This document shows, piece by piece, positions 50,712 to 59,113 of a DNA stretch of 64,000 nucleotides. How positions within the stretch are numbered: position 1 is the stretch's first letter; every line of letters begins with the position of its first letter. The position numbers were made by a program, and so were the translations under genes. Below the pieces are notes generated by a model. The model saw nothing but the letters and a program-made list of their open reading frames with translations. It was not told the origin of the DNA and ran no database searches. Origin of the DNA: Chitinophagales bacterium (GTDB lineage: Bacteria > Bacteroidota > Bacteroidia > Chitinophagales > Saprospiraceae); NCBI GenBank assembly GCA_022360175.1, contig JAKSDI010000251.1, forward strand, positions 1 to 64,000, given 5' to 3'.

Positions 50712-53700
50712 TTAATATTGTTCCCCAAGATATTCAGAAGGTAGTTTCCCGAATCGTTTCTTAAAGTTACGGGTAAAGGATACAGCATGGTTGAAGCCTA
50801 CGGCATAGGCTACTTCCGCAACGGTGCTGAACTGCCGATCCTCCAGTAAGGTGCGTGCCTCGTTCAGTCGCATTTCAACAAGGTATAGCCGTGGACTGAG
50901 CCCTGTCAGAGATTTGAGCTTCCGCTGTAGCTGGCGTTCACTCAGAGCTATTTCTTCTGCCCACCGGGAAGGTGTGAAACTGGGATCTGTGAGCCGTGAC
51001 CGGAGGAGTTTTTCCTGTTCTGTGAGCCAGGCGATATCTGAAGCGGAATGGGCGGGAGTATTTTTAGCCTTTCCTTGTTTGGAGAGGGTGGATAAGCGTT
51101 CGTTTGTGTTGCGCAGCAGGTTCTCGGCCCTGACTAAGAGTTCTTCCTCCTCGAAGGGCTTGAGCATGTAGTCATCCACTCCAATGCGGAGGGCATGGAG
51201 TCGGTCGCGGAGTTCGGCTCTGGCGGTGAGCATGATGACGGGTAGCAGACGAGTTCGATCGTCCTGTTTGATCTTTTCGAGGAGCTGGAAGCCGTCCATG
51301 AGTGGCATCATCACATCTGAAAGAACGAGGGAGGGACGTTGCTCAGGAGATACATCATTGTTGAAACAGTTGTCCAATAGCTCCAAAGCTTCCTGTCCAT
51401 TATTACTTACAAGTATATGGTATTGTTCTTCCAAAATGATGCGTAGGTAGTCCTGTAGGTCTTTGTTGTCCTCAACGATAAGGATAGTTTGTTTGTTTGC
51501 TTGGCCTGAGGTGGTAGTGCTGGCATGTTCTTTTACATGGCCTGTCATAACAGGAGAGGTCGCTTGGGCTTCTGTTTTAAGGATCAGGACATCCTCATCT
51601 GGTAGTGTGCCCAGCATTTCTTTTTTCGGTATTTCAAAATAAAAGGTGCTGCCTTTGCCCCAGGTACTTTCTACCCAAAGGCGGCCATGGAATAGTTTTA
51701 CATATTCATTACAAAGGGCTAGGCCAATGCCTGTGCCTCCCTGGGCCGTCTCTTTTTCGTCGGCAGCCTGATAAAAGCGATTGAAGATGTGGGGCAGGTC
51801 TTCCTCTCGGATACCTTTACCTGTGTCGGCTACCTGGAAGAGTAGTTGTTGCCCCTGGTCATGAATAGCGAGTTTGACCTGGCCGTCTTTTGGCGTGAAC
51901 TTGAAGGCATTAGAGAGCAGATTGTTGAGAATGGTCTTGAATTTTTCAGTGTCCATTTTTACTTGCAGTTGTTGGTCGGCCTGATAGTCAAACCGAAACC
52001 CAATGCCCTTACTGTCGGCGAGGGATTGAAAGGAAGAGGCGGTACGGCGAATGCTTGAATAGAGCGTAATTTTTTCCTCTACCAATTGCAGATTGCCCGA
52101 TTCCAGTTTAGTCAGGTCGAGTATCTCCCCGATCAGTTTCAATAGGTTGCTGCAGTTTTGTTTGGCAAGTTGTAGTAAAGTAAAATCCCTGTTTTCCAAT
52201 TTGTTCCTATTCAGGATGGTGCTGATAGGGCCGAGGATGAGAGAGATGGGAGTGCGGAACTCATGGGAGACATTGGCGAAGAAACGAGACTTGAGCTCGT
52301 CCAGTGAACGAAGTTCTTTTTCCTGTGCCCTGATGACCCGATTCTGAGTTGTCAGTTGTTTTTTTTGTTTTCGTAAGCGCTGCATAAAGAAAAAGAGGCC
52401 TGTAGCAAGAACGGCAGCACCAATTGCTAGTGTGGTATAAAAATTCGTTTCTGCCTGCTTGGCTTTGAGTTCGGCATTTTTGGTAGTTTCGAGTATTTTG
52501 AGTTCGTTTTCTTTTTCCGTTACCCGGAATTTGGCTTCGATGTTTTTTGTTTCGGTTATGTTTTTCACCTCTTCCAGGCTATCCTGTATAGCCTGTAGTT
52601 CTTCATAGGCTAATAAGGCATTTTTATACCTTCCCAATCCTTTTTCTGCCGTATATAGATTAAGTAAAGCATCTTTATAGTAAGTTTCATTTTGGCTTAG
52701 TTTTTTAATATTCAATAAGATATTATCATAGGTGACGACCTCATCGCTGTTTAATCTCAGTGCTCTTATCAAGTATTTCTTTGCCTCTTTGAAATTCCCT
52801 TTAACATTCTGAACATGGGCCAGAACAGTATTAAACCCAGCATGTCTGGAATTGGTGAAATTGGAATCGGAATAATGTATAGCCAATCCTTTCTTGGCAT
52901 ATCTTTCCATATTTTCGATATCCTCTTTTTTGTCATAAGCGAGGACCAAGTTCATAAATCCATTCATTATGTAAGCAGTATCTTTAAACGGTTCGGCAAT
53001 TTCTAAAGATTGATTATAATGTTCGATCGCTAACTGCAAAGAGTCCATACTCTGATAGGTCAGGCCTATAAGCTCGGTTAAGAGAGCAAGGTTCATTTTG
53101 TTTTGATGTTTTTCCATGATCTCTTTTGCTTTTTGATAGCTTTCCAGAGCGGCTTTATGTTCTTTTAGAATCCTTTGTACATTCCCAATATTTGCGTGGA
53201 ATTTTCCCCGTAGTATTTCATCTCCAGATTTTCTGGCCAAATCCAATACCTGCTGAAATAGAGAAAGAGCCTGATAATATTCTTCCCTTGCAAAGTGGAC
53301 ACTGGCTACATTATTGGTATACTTCATCTTTAGCTCCTCGTCTTCCACTAGTTCTAAAGCCCTTTGATAATACATCATGGCGGTGTCTCGATCCCCTAAT
53401 CGCATATAAGCATTGCCAAGATTGCCATAAGCCAAGCCAGCTGAGTTATTTAATCCATTCTCCTCCGCAATTTTGATAGCCTTTCTGTTGGTCAGTTTGA
53501 GCGAATCGTATTTGCCATAGGTGTGATAGTAGGCAGAAAGGGAAGAATAAGCAGCAGCAAGATCATCTGGTAAATCGTGCTCAATGGCCAATGATATCAA
53601 CAAGGTATAAACCCGTTTTGCTTCATTAAACTGGCCTGTACCGTTATAGTACGATCCGAGCTTGCCATAGATTTCAACTTTTTCTAAATGATCTTTTGAG

Positions 53701-53837
53701 GTTAGTACAGCTTGCTCGAGGCTATCCACATTGTTTTCAGTGATCTGGACAACTGGTTTTTCTTGTGCAGTAAGCACATTTAACAGATAAGAAAAGGCAA
53801 AAAAGAGGAATGTCCTTGTTCGGAAGGTAGAGTTCAT
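50712..53837 (-). CDS. Hybrid two-component regulator: TPR - kinase - receiver - AraC
   Basis: A 1041-residue protein. After a signal-like N-terminus (ending LTAQ) come about nine TPR repeats (55-440), one transmembrane helix (about 470-490) and a coiled linker. Then follow HisKA with FFANVSHEFRTPISLI, HATPase with N-box LNNLLSNAFKFTP and G-box VADTGKGI, a receiver (about 785-905) with LVLSDVMMPLMDGF, and a C-terminal AraC domain (940-1041; VAYAVGFNHAVSFTRNFKKRF). All phosphorelay steps and DNA binding are thus in one chain. The TPR sensor, not a Y_Y_Y propeller, separates it from classical Bacteroides glycan HTCS. Direct repeats upstream may be its own sites. Confidence 0.9.
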   Translation of the reverse strand: MNSTFRTRTFLFFAFSYLLNVLTAQEKPVVQITENNVDSLEQAVLTSKDHLEKVEIYGKLGSYYNGTGQFNEAKRVYTLLISLAIEHDLPDDLAAAYSSLSAYYHTYGKYDSLKLTNRKAIKIAEENGLNNSAGLAYGNLGNAYMRLGDRDTAMMYYQRALELVEDEELKMKYTNNVASVHFAREEYYQALSLFQQVLDLARKSGDEILRGKFHANIGNVQRILKEHKAALESYQKAKEIMEKHQNKMNLALLTELIGLTYQSMDSLQLAIEHYNQSLEIAEPFKDTAYIMNGFMNLVLAYDKKEDIENMERYAKKGLAIHYSDSNFTNSRHAGFNTVLAHVQNVKGNFKEAKKYLIRALRLNSDEVVTYDNILLNIKKLSQNETYYKDALLNLYTAEKGLGRYKNALLAYEELQAIQDSLEEVKNITETKNIEAKFRVTEKENELKILETTKNAELKAKQAETNFYTTLAIGAAVLATGLFFFMQRLRKQKKQLTTQNRVIRAQEKELRSLDELKSRFFANVSHEFRTPISLILGPISTILNRNKLENRDFTLLQLAKQNCSNLLKLIGEILDLTKLESGNLQLVEEKITLYSSIRRTASSFQSLADSKGIGFRFDYQADQQLQVKMDTEKFKTILNNLLSNAFKFTPKDGQVKLAIHDQGQQLLFQVADTGKGIREEDLPHIFNRFYQAADEKETAQGGTGIGLALCNEYVKLFHGRLWVESTWGKGSTFYFEIPKKEMLGTLPDEDVLILKTEAQATSPVMTGHVKEHASTTTSGQANKQTILIVEDNKDLQDYLRIILEEQYHILVSNNGQEALELLDNCFNNDVSPEQRPSLVLSDVMMPLMDGFQLLEKIKQDDRTRLLPVIMLTARAELRDRLHALRIGVDDYMLKPFEEEELLVRAENLLRNTNERLSTLSKQGKAKNTPAHSASDIAWLTEQEKLLRSRLTDPSFTPSRWAEEIALSERQLQRKLKSLTGLSPRLYLVEMRLNEARTLLEDRQFSTVAEVAYAVGFNHAVSFTRNFKKRFGKLPSEYLGEQY

Positions 53838-54137
53838 GTTTGTTTCGTTATCGGTGCTGTTAATCTAACTTTTGCCCCCAATAATACCGAAAAAATTGGG
53901 AAGGCATCATGAAAAAAATATTGTGAATAAAGTGTACGACTGTGCAACAAAAGCATGATCAAACTAAGTGATCGTTTTTCATAATTTCCCATCCTTTGCC
54001 TAAATGTCGTTTTTTGGAAGTCGCCTCTCTATTTCTGTGAAAAAAAGCTCCAAAATGTCGCTTTTTGTTAACAGATTGTCGCAAATACACACCTCGGGCG
54101 CCTTACCATTGCAGGTAGCGACTCACAAGGTCATGAT
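53838..54137. other. Gap upstream of the hybrid regulator
   Basis: A 300-base divergent region between the hybrid regulator and a repeat element. The only structure noted is the direct repeat listed at 54004-54067 and a nearby GATTGTCGC at 54074. No gene was seen. Confidence 0.5.
54004..54067. promoter_or_regulatory. Direct repeat ATGTCG(T/C)TTTTTG
   Basis: ATGTCGTTTTTTG at 54004-54016 and ATGTCGCTTTTTG at 54055-54067, 51 bases apart in the same orientation. Direct repeats are the usual site form for AraC-type domains, and this gap separates the AraC-containing hybrid regulator from a T9SS gene. Binding is inference. Confidence 0.35.
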
Positions 54138-54313
54138 CTAGTGTTTTGTCAAGTTTGAAAAGTCGAGTCCGGTTGGAATATTGATTTCGGAGAAATCATA
54201 CCTTTTTTGCCTAAGCAGAAAAGCTTTCGACTTCGGATGAAGTCGTACAAATAATATAACATATGACTTCTCCGAAGTCATTACTCCTCTTTTGATGCCT
54301 GACAAAGCGCTAG
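54138..54313. repeat. CTAG-bounded hairpin repeat, copy 3
   Basis: A 176-base element with CTAG at both ends and terminal inverted repeats of about 25 bases (TAGTGTTTTGTCAAGTTTG at left, complement of TAGCGCTTTGTCAGGCATC at right). It contains GATTTCGGAGAAATC and CGACTTCGGATGAAGTCG palindromes and a TATGACTTC/GAAGTCAT module. Unlike the other copies it is not against a stop codon but in the upstream region of the beta-helix gene, 48 bases before its ATG, so the promoter of that gene may lie within it. Confidence 0.78.
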
Positions 54314-54361
54314 TTAACAATTCTAGCGTATTGTTACTTAAAATACATTTTATATAATCTT

Positions 54362-57300
54362 ATGAAGAAAAAAAATCTACTACTCCGTTACGCCTATCAA
54401 TTCAATTCGACGACTGCCCTTATAAGGCAAACCATGGCTATTTTAGGTGTTTTAGTATTGTCTTTAGGCAATCTACCTCTAATGGGAATGCGACTAGACA
54501 ACACAATTAATAATAGGAACACCTGGCCACTCCAAAACTTTGATGATACTCAAACATTTACCCCGCGTACACAATTCGCCCTTACATTATGTGATGATGA
54601 TATTATCGTCAACTCCACAGAAGATAATCTCATCTCTGGTGACGGCAACTGTACCTTACGCGAAGCTATCTCCAACGCCAACGCAGGTACAGACCTTACC
54701 GAGGGTGATTGTGATTGTGGCAATACCATCCGCTTTGATGTTTCTACCAATGGTATCCCTTTCACTATCGCTATAGATGGTATTGATGAAAATGATAATG
54801 CTACTGGCGACTTTGATATCAATACAGAGATAAGTATCATTGGTAATGGTACTGAGAATACCATCATCGATGGAGCTCAGTTGGATCGTGTTTTTGAGAT
54901 TCATACTACTCAGATAGATGTCGTTTTTGCAATTTATGCTAATGATGCTACCTCTATTGAGAATTTAACCATTCGCAATGGTAATGCACCAGGTGTTGGT
55001 GGTGGTATCTACTGTGAATCTGCAGATTTGACTCTTAATAACTGTATGATCGAAGAGAATTCAGCTATTAATGGCGGGGGTATCTTCTCATATAGCGGTA
55101 ATTTAAATCTTACTAATTCTATCGTCCGTGCTAATGAGACCCTTCATAGTGCCATCATCATCTATGATCCTCCTATCGGCTTTTATGAATATGGTGGTGG
55201 TATCTGCTCATATAGTGGCGATTTAACGCTTGACAACTGTACTATAGAAGAAAATACCGCTTTTCAGGGTGGTGGCATCGCATTCTTTTCGGGCAATTTA
55301 AATCTTACTAAGTCCGAGATAATAAATAACACCTCGTCTTCTGACGGCGGTGGTATCTTATTCTATTCGGGCAATTTGATGACTCTTAATGATTGTTCGG
55401 TAGCATATAATTCCGCAGGAGGTAATGGCTTGGGGGGAGGTATCCACTTATATGATAGTTATATGATAACGCTTAATGACTGTATGGTAATAAGTAATAG
55501 CGCATTTGAAGGTGGTGGTATCTTCTTGCTTAGAGGAAATCATTTGATTGGCACTAACTGTATGATCGAAGGGAATTCAGCTACTAATGGTGGTGGTATC
55601 TGCTCATCTGATCAAAATTTCACGACTCTTAATGATTGTTCGGTAGCATATAATTCCGCCAATTCTATTGGTGGTGGTATCTACTCACTTGATGGTAGCT
55701 CCACGACTCTTAATGACTGTTCGGTAATAAATAATAGCGCATTTCAGGGTGGTGGTGTTCTCTCACATATCAGCAATTTGACTATTACTAACTCTACGAT
55801 GAGAGGAAATAGCGCATCTCAGGGTGGTGGTGTCTTCTCATCTAGTGGTGATTTGACTAGTACTAACTCCACGATAGCATATAATATAGCCGTTAGCGGA
55901 GGAGGAGTGTACATTCAATCTCAAAATAATGAGGACGGGTTGAATATGATTAACACCATCATTGCGAATAACTCTGCCGACAACGATAACGGCCAGGATC
56001 TCTTTCTAGGCGCCAATGCAACTATCAATACCAATACGAGAAATATTGTAGAAGATTGTGTAGGTACAAATTGTCCTGACTTCTTCTCAAGTGAAGACCC
56101 CAATTTAGGGCCATTAACTGTTTGTAACTCCTTATATTACTATCCTCTAGGATGTAATAGTCCGGCGATAGATGCTGGTGATCCAAATGCAAATGGTGTG
56201 CCAGATACTGATATATGCGGCACTCCACATGGTGATGCAACCAATATTGGTTCTAGCGAAGAGCTTATTATTGATACCGACGCCCCAATAGCTAATTGTA
56301 AGGCTGCAAGCATCACTTTAGGTGCAAATGGTGAAGCAAGTATTTCTATTGATGATATCAATAATGGCTCAGAGGATGCTTGTGGAATCGCAAACATGAG
56401 CTTAGATCAAACGGCCTTTGATTGTAGTCATACGTCTTTAATAAACATAGTGGCCTTAACGGTAACAGACAATAACGGCAATGAAAGTTCATGTACTGCT
56501 ACAGTAACCGTAATTGATAATGTGAACCCTGTGGCTCATTGCAAAAACACTACCGTGCAAATACAAGCAGATGGAACGTATACGCTGATGGAGAGTGATG
56601 TATTTGATGCTATTAATAGCTATGACAACTGTGAGATTAGTAATGTCAACTTTACAGCTGCCACTTTTACTTGTGATGATATAGATCTTAGCTTTCCTAT
56701 TACGGTAACTCTTACTGATCCATCGGGCAATAGTAATCAGTGTACTGCTAATGTATTAGTAGAATTAGATGATGCCCTTCCGAATGGATGGCAAAGTAAC
56801 GACATTGGAGCGGTCACTGTTGGCAACTATTATAGCTTTGATCCTTGTGTTGCCCCTAATTCTGAAGGTGGTTCCTTCACGATTGGTGGCTCTGGTAATA
56901 ATACGTTCCCCGGTACAACAAACGATGCCGTAGCTTATGCTTATCAGTCGCTTTGCGGTAATGATATCACCATTACTGCCAAAATTGAATCCGTAACACC
57001 AGATGGCTATGGTGGTTTGATGATTCGTGAAACAGGCGATGCGGATAGTAAACAAGTAGCTATTTTCTCTAACCAGAGCAACTCGCTCCGCCATGAAACC
57101 CGCTACTTCACTGGTGCCAATAAGGTAGTCCAAAATTTTGTTAAGCCTTCTCCAGGCTGGTTACGCCTTCAACGCCAGGGCAATTGGGTATTTGCTTTCT
57201 ATAGCACTAATGGCGTTGTTTTCCAGTATGTACATGCTGTATATATTCCATTAAACAGCTGTATACAAATTGGTTTAGCTAGCTTTACTTATCTGCCCAA

Positions 57301-57649
57301 TACACAGACAGAAGCGATCTTCTCTAATGTAGAAATCACAGGTGGAGTAATGATGCCATATATAGAGGTTCCGGAACTTACTGAAACTGCTACTACCAAA
57401 CAAACTCCTGGCCTCTATCCGAACCCTACCAGCAATATAGCGAATCTGGTATTCGAAAATGGCTTAAACAAAGATGCGATGGTCACTCTTCGCAACCAAC
57501 TAGGGCAAGTAATTGAACAACGCGAATTATATGCTGGCGAGTTCACTACTGAATGGAATGTATCTACACTAACGGATGGACTTTACTTATTCGAAATTCG
57601 TAAGGACGGAGAGGAAGTACAAGTACTAAGGCTGGTGAAGACGAAATAA
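54362..57649 (+). CDS. Secreted CSLREA / right-handed beta-helix protein with T9SS tail
   Basis: A 1095-residue protein. An N-terminal extension of about 28 residues precedes a signal-like helix (AILGVLVLSLGNLPLMGM). Residues about 75-110 are a CSLREA motif (GNCTLREAISNANAG). A long run of beta-helix coils (about 175-570) repeats units like NNCMIEENSA-x-NGGGI-F, the pectate-lyase-like fold. Two HYR-like modules (about 640-790) and a concanavalin-like domain (about 800-990; GLMIRETGDADSKQ) follow, then a T9SS tail (YPNPTSN, DGLYLFEI). The internal DNA repeats at 55.0-55.9 kb follow from the coil repeats. Probably an adhesin or surface glycan-binding protein. Confidence 0.85.
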   Translation: MKKKNLLLRYAYQFNSTTALIRQTMAILGVLVLSLGNLPLMGMRLDNTINNRNTWPLQNFDDTQTFTPRTQFALTLCDDDIIVNSTEDNLISGDGNCTLREAISNANAGTDLTEGDCDCGNTIRFDVSTNGIPFTIAIDGIDENDNATGDFDINTEISIIGNGTENTIIDGAQLDRVFEIHTTQIDVVFAIYANDATSIENLTIRNGNAPGVGGGIYCESADLTLNNCMIEENSAINGGGIFSYSGNLNLTNSIVRANETLHSAIIIYDPPIGFYEYGGGICSYSGDLTLDNCTIEENTAFQGGGIAFFSGNLNLTKSEIINNTSSSDGGGILFYSGNLMTLNDCSVAYNSAGGNGLGGGIHLYDSYMITLNDCMVISNSAFEGGGIFLLRGNHLIGTNCMIEGNSATNGGGICSSDQNFTTLNDCSVAYNSANSIGGGIYSLDGSSTTLNDCSVINNSAFQGGGVLSHISNLTITNSTMRGNSASQGGGVFSSSGDLTSTNSTIAYNIAVSGGGVYIQSQNNEDGLNMINTIIANNSADNDNGQDLFLGANATINTNTRNIVEDCVGTNCPDFFSSEDPNLGPLTVCNSLYYYPLGCNSPAIDAGDPNANGVPDTDICGTPHGDATNIGSSEELIIDTDAPIANCKAASITLGANGEASISIDDINNGSEDACGIANMSLDQTAFDCSHTSLINIVALTVTDNNGNESSCTATVTVIDNVNPVAHCKNTTVQIQADGTYTLMESDVFDAINSYDNCEISNVNFTAATFTCDDIDLSFPITVTLTDPSGNSNQCTANVLVELDDALPNGWQSNDIGAVTVGNYYSFDPCVAPNSEGGSFTIGGSGNNTFPGTTNDAVAYAYQSLCGNDITITAKIESVTPDGYGGLMIRETGDADSKQVAIFSNQSNSLRHETRYFTGANKVVQNFVKPSPGWLRLQRQGNWVFAFYSTNGVVFQYVHAVYIPLNSCIQIGLASFTYLPNTQTEAIFSNVEITGGVMMPYIEVPELTETATTKQTPGLYPNPTSNIANLVFENGLNKDAMVTLRNQLGQVIEQRELYAGEFTTEWNVSTLTDGLYLFEIRKDGEEVQVLRLVKTK

Positions 57650-57684
57650 CAAATACGTAAGTAGATTACTTACATACAAGATTT

Positions 57685-57722
57685 AGCCGCCTCAATCAAA
57701 TAATTTGAGGTGGCTTTTTTTA
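57685..57722 (+). terminator. Terminator of the beta-helix gene
   Basis: Arms AGCCGCCTCAA / TTGAGGTGGCT (one G-T pair) with a T run, about 35 bases after the stop. Confidence 0.82.
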
Positions 57723-57838
57723 TCTACATGGTAAAATCCATCTATGGTATCCATCCTTTGGACACAAAGGTAGTAGCGCACAAACGTTAGTTAGCATTCG
57801 TAGCATACTATGTTGTATCCAAACTCTAGAAATAAAAA

Positions 57839-57959
57839 GAGGCTGTCTCAAAAGTAGCTTCTTTAAATATGTTTACTAAACTTTTAAAGTTTAGTAAAGA
57901 TGATAACAAGATTTTATAAATAGATATATTTGTTGTTTTTTGACTTATGAGACAGCCTC
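57839..57959. mobile_element. 121-base MITE with GAGGCTGTCTCA termini
   Basis: Ends GAGGCTGTCTCA-A-AAGT and the complement of GAGGCTGTCTCA-T-AAGT form a 17-base terminal inverted repeat with one mismatch. Termini of this type are known from IS1182/IS5-like transposons. The interior has no gene but a perfect palindrome with 13-base arms TTTACTAAACTTT at 57872-57898. The element lies in the left copy of a duplicated tRNA flank, at the exact place where the right copy has the tRNA terminator hairpin. Confidence 0.7.
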
Positions 57960-57977
57960 AAGACATTGATCGTCAAT

Positions 57978-57998
57978 GTACCCGGAGCGGGAATCGAA
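57978..57998. repeat. Left att-like repeat: truncated tRNA-Leu 3' end
   Basis: A 21-base sequence (starts GTACCCGG, ends ATCGAA) identical to the 3' end of the tRNA-Leu gene at 59975-59995: acceptor strand and T-arm. The tRNA body does not continue. This is the classic footprint of integration at a tRNA gene, with this copy as the distal att site of a 2-kb element. Confidence 0.72.
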
Positions 57999-58036
57999 TC
58001 TACCTGGCTGCGTCAGTCAGACGGGCCAGCACTAGT

Positions 58037-58259
58037 CTAGATAGACTTAGGCATCATGTTGACCACTGTCTCCGGCGTAAAGTACTGCCCCATCCAACTG
58101 GATTTATATTGACTGGTGATACATTCGTATATCCGATCGAGTGGATCATACCAACCATCGGATCTCTCCTTCCCGTTCTTTTACTTCCTTCGGAATCGCT
58201 TTAAAAGCCTCAAGAACCCCAGCTTGTTCTTTCTCCGAGTATTTTTTAAGCGGATTGTC
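58037..58259 (-). pseudogene. Frameshifted remnant of an N6-adenine DNA methylase
   Basis: On the minus strand, NPLKKYSEKEQAGVLEAF and the following 20 residues lead to a shift near 58150, after which the text reads YDPLDRIYECITSQYKSS and MGQYFTPETVVNMM and stops at 58037. The G-Q-(F/Y)-F-T-P-x-x-V-V-x-M-M signature is specific for the N-terminal edge of HsdM-type and phage/ICE N6-DNA methylases. The catalytic NPPY part is gone. It meets the recombinase remnant head to head at about 58260. Confidence 0.6.
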
Positions 58260-58260
58260 T

Positions 58261-58410
58261 TTATTTGAAAGAGACATTATTAGTACAAGAACCAAAGCAA
58301 GTTTAGAGGCAGCCAGAGCAAGAGGGAGAAAAGGTGGTCGTCCAAAAGGTTTGTCAAAAAAAGCTCAAGATAAAGCTCAAGATAAAGCTCATTTAGCTGA
58401 ATGTTTACAA
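58261..58410 (+). pseudogene. Fragment of a serine recombinase (resolvase/invertase)
   Basis: LFERDIISTRTKASLEAARA and RGRKGGRPKGLSKK are the end of the catalytic domain and the hinge of Tn3-type resolvases/invertases (E-R-x-x-I-x-x-R-T-x-x-G-L-x-A-A-R-A-R-G). The catalytic Ser region is missing upstream, and the DNA-binding HTH is replaced by a short DKAQDKAH duplication running into the TetR promoter. Non-functional. A longer open frame (58141-58515) through here is chance extension. Confidence 0.65.
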
Positions 58411-58412
58411 AG

Positions 58413-58440
58413 AAAAAACATACCGATAAGAATGTTTTTT
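58413..58440. promoter_or_regulatory. TetR operator ahead of tetR
   Basis: AAAAACAT-N10-ATGTTTTT with centre ACCGATAAGA at 58414-58439. The same 26-base site with two changes lies ahead of the OsmC gene (59075-59100). It ends 2 bases before the TATATTTG box, so binding would block the promoter: autoregulation. Confidence 0.7.
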
Positions 58441-58441
58441 G

Positions 58442-58449
58442 TATATTTG
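58442..58449 (+). promoter_or_regulatory. -7 box (TATATTTG) of tetR
   Basis: Exact TAnnTTTG, ending 7 bases before the ATG at 58457. The transcript would have a leader of only about three bases. Confidence 0.6.
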
Positions 58450-58456
58450 TCCTTGT

Positions 58457-59062
58457 ATGAATCAAAAACTCAAATCAGAATTAACCCAACAGCTAATCAT
58501 AGAAAAATCTTTTAAACTATTCTATAAGAATGGGTTTTCCAAAACAAGTATTCCCGAGATAATGCAAGAGACGGGGCTTTCAAAAGGAGCATTCTATCAC
58601 CATTTTAAGAACAAGAATGAATTGGGGGAAAAAGTAATATCAGATATTGTCAGCAAAAGAATTTACAATAATATGATAGCCCCACTCAACAATTACAGAA
58701 ATGAAAACGTGATAGGTTTACTCTGCCGAGTATTTACTGAAAGGATACAAAACTTCTCAATTGAAGAAAAGGAATTCGGTTGTCCTGCTAATAATTTAAT
58801 TAATGAAATTGGTTGTTCAGACAGCACCTTTAGAAAAATTCTGCGACAATTAATCAACGATTGGAAAGCAATGCTAATTGAAGTATTGGAATATGGTAAG
58901 TTGAAAAAAGAAATTAGAAAAAACGTCAATTCATCTTCTGTAGCAATTTACCTAATAAGTGGATTTGAAGGTGTAAGAGGTATCAGAAAAGTATTTGATA
59001 ATGATGAAATTCTTCTAGAATATTTAGAAAGCATGAAAAGCCATATTTCTCAGTTGGCATAA
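58457..59062 (+). CDS. TetR-family repressor
   Basis: A 201-residue protein. The N-terminal helix-turn-helix spans about 10-55 (SIPEIMQETGLSKGAFYHHFKNK, here split: IMQETGLSKG then AFYHHFKNK), the strongest TetR signature. The C-terminal half is helical with one conserved Cys in EFGCPANNL, typical of the YcdC/AcrR-like group in which ligand or thiol sensing occurs. The start at 58457 is favoured by the promoter. The identical operator pair implies it controls itself and osmC. A decayed mobile element surrounds it. Confidence 0.85.
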   Translation: MNQKLKSELTQQLIIEKSFKLFYKNGFSKTSIPEIMQETGLSKGAFYHHFKNKNELGEKVISDIVSKRIYNNMIAPLNNYRNENVIGLLCRVFTERIQNFSIEEKEFGCPANNLINEIGCSDSTFRKILRQLINDWKAMLIEVLEYGKLKKEIRKNVNSSSVAIYLISGFEGVRGIRKVFDNDEILLEYLESMKSHISQLA

Positions 59063-59074
59063 AATTTTTTCACC

Positions 59075-59100
59075 AAAAACATACTGGTAAGAATGTTTTT
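59075..59100. promoter_or_regulatory. TetR operator ahead of the OsmC gene
   Basis: AAAAACAT-N10-ATGTTTTT with centre ACTGGTAAGA, matching the tetR site in 24 of 26 positions. It overlaps the first base of the TAAATTTG box, so the spacing of operator to promoter is within 2-3 bases of that at tetR. Confidence 0.7.
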
Positions 59101-59107
59101 AAATTTG
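59100..59107 (+). promoter_or_regulatory. -7 box (TAAATTTG) of the OsmC gene
   Basis: Exact TAnnTTTG, ending 6 bases before the ATG at 59114. This gene too would be read from a very short leader. Confidence 0.6.
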
Positions 59108-59113
59108 ATTATT

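Noticed and set aside
50824..53476. Several plus-strand open frames of 60-116 codons opposite the hybrid regulator
   Set aside because: All are antisense shadows of a well-supported 1041-residue protein.
54950..55900. Regularly spaced short DNA repeats that might look like a CRISPR array
   Set aside because: They lie in one long open frame and correspond to beta-helix coils (GGGI and NNS repeats). Spacing and sequence vary and there are no spacers.
58141..58515. 124-residue open frame as a functional recombinase gene
   Set aside because: Only the hinge part resembles a recombinase. The catalytic Ser region and HTH are absent and the frame runs through the TetR operator.
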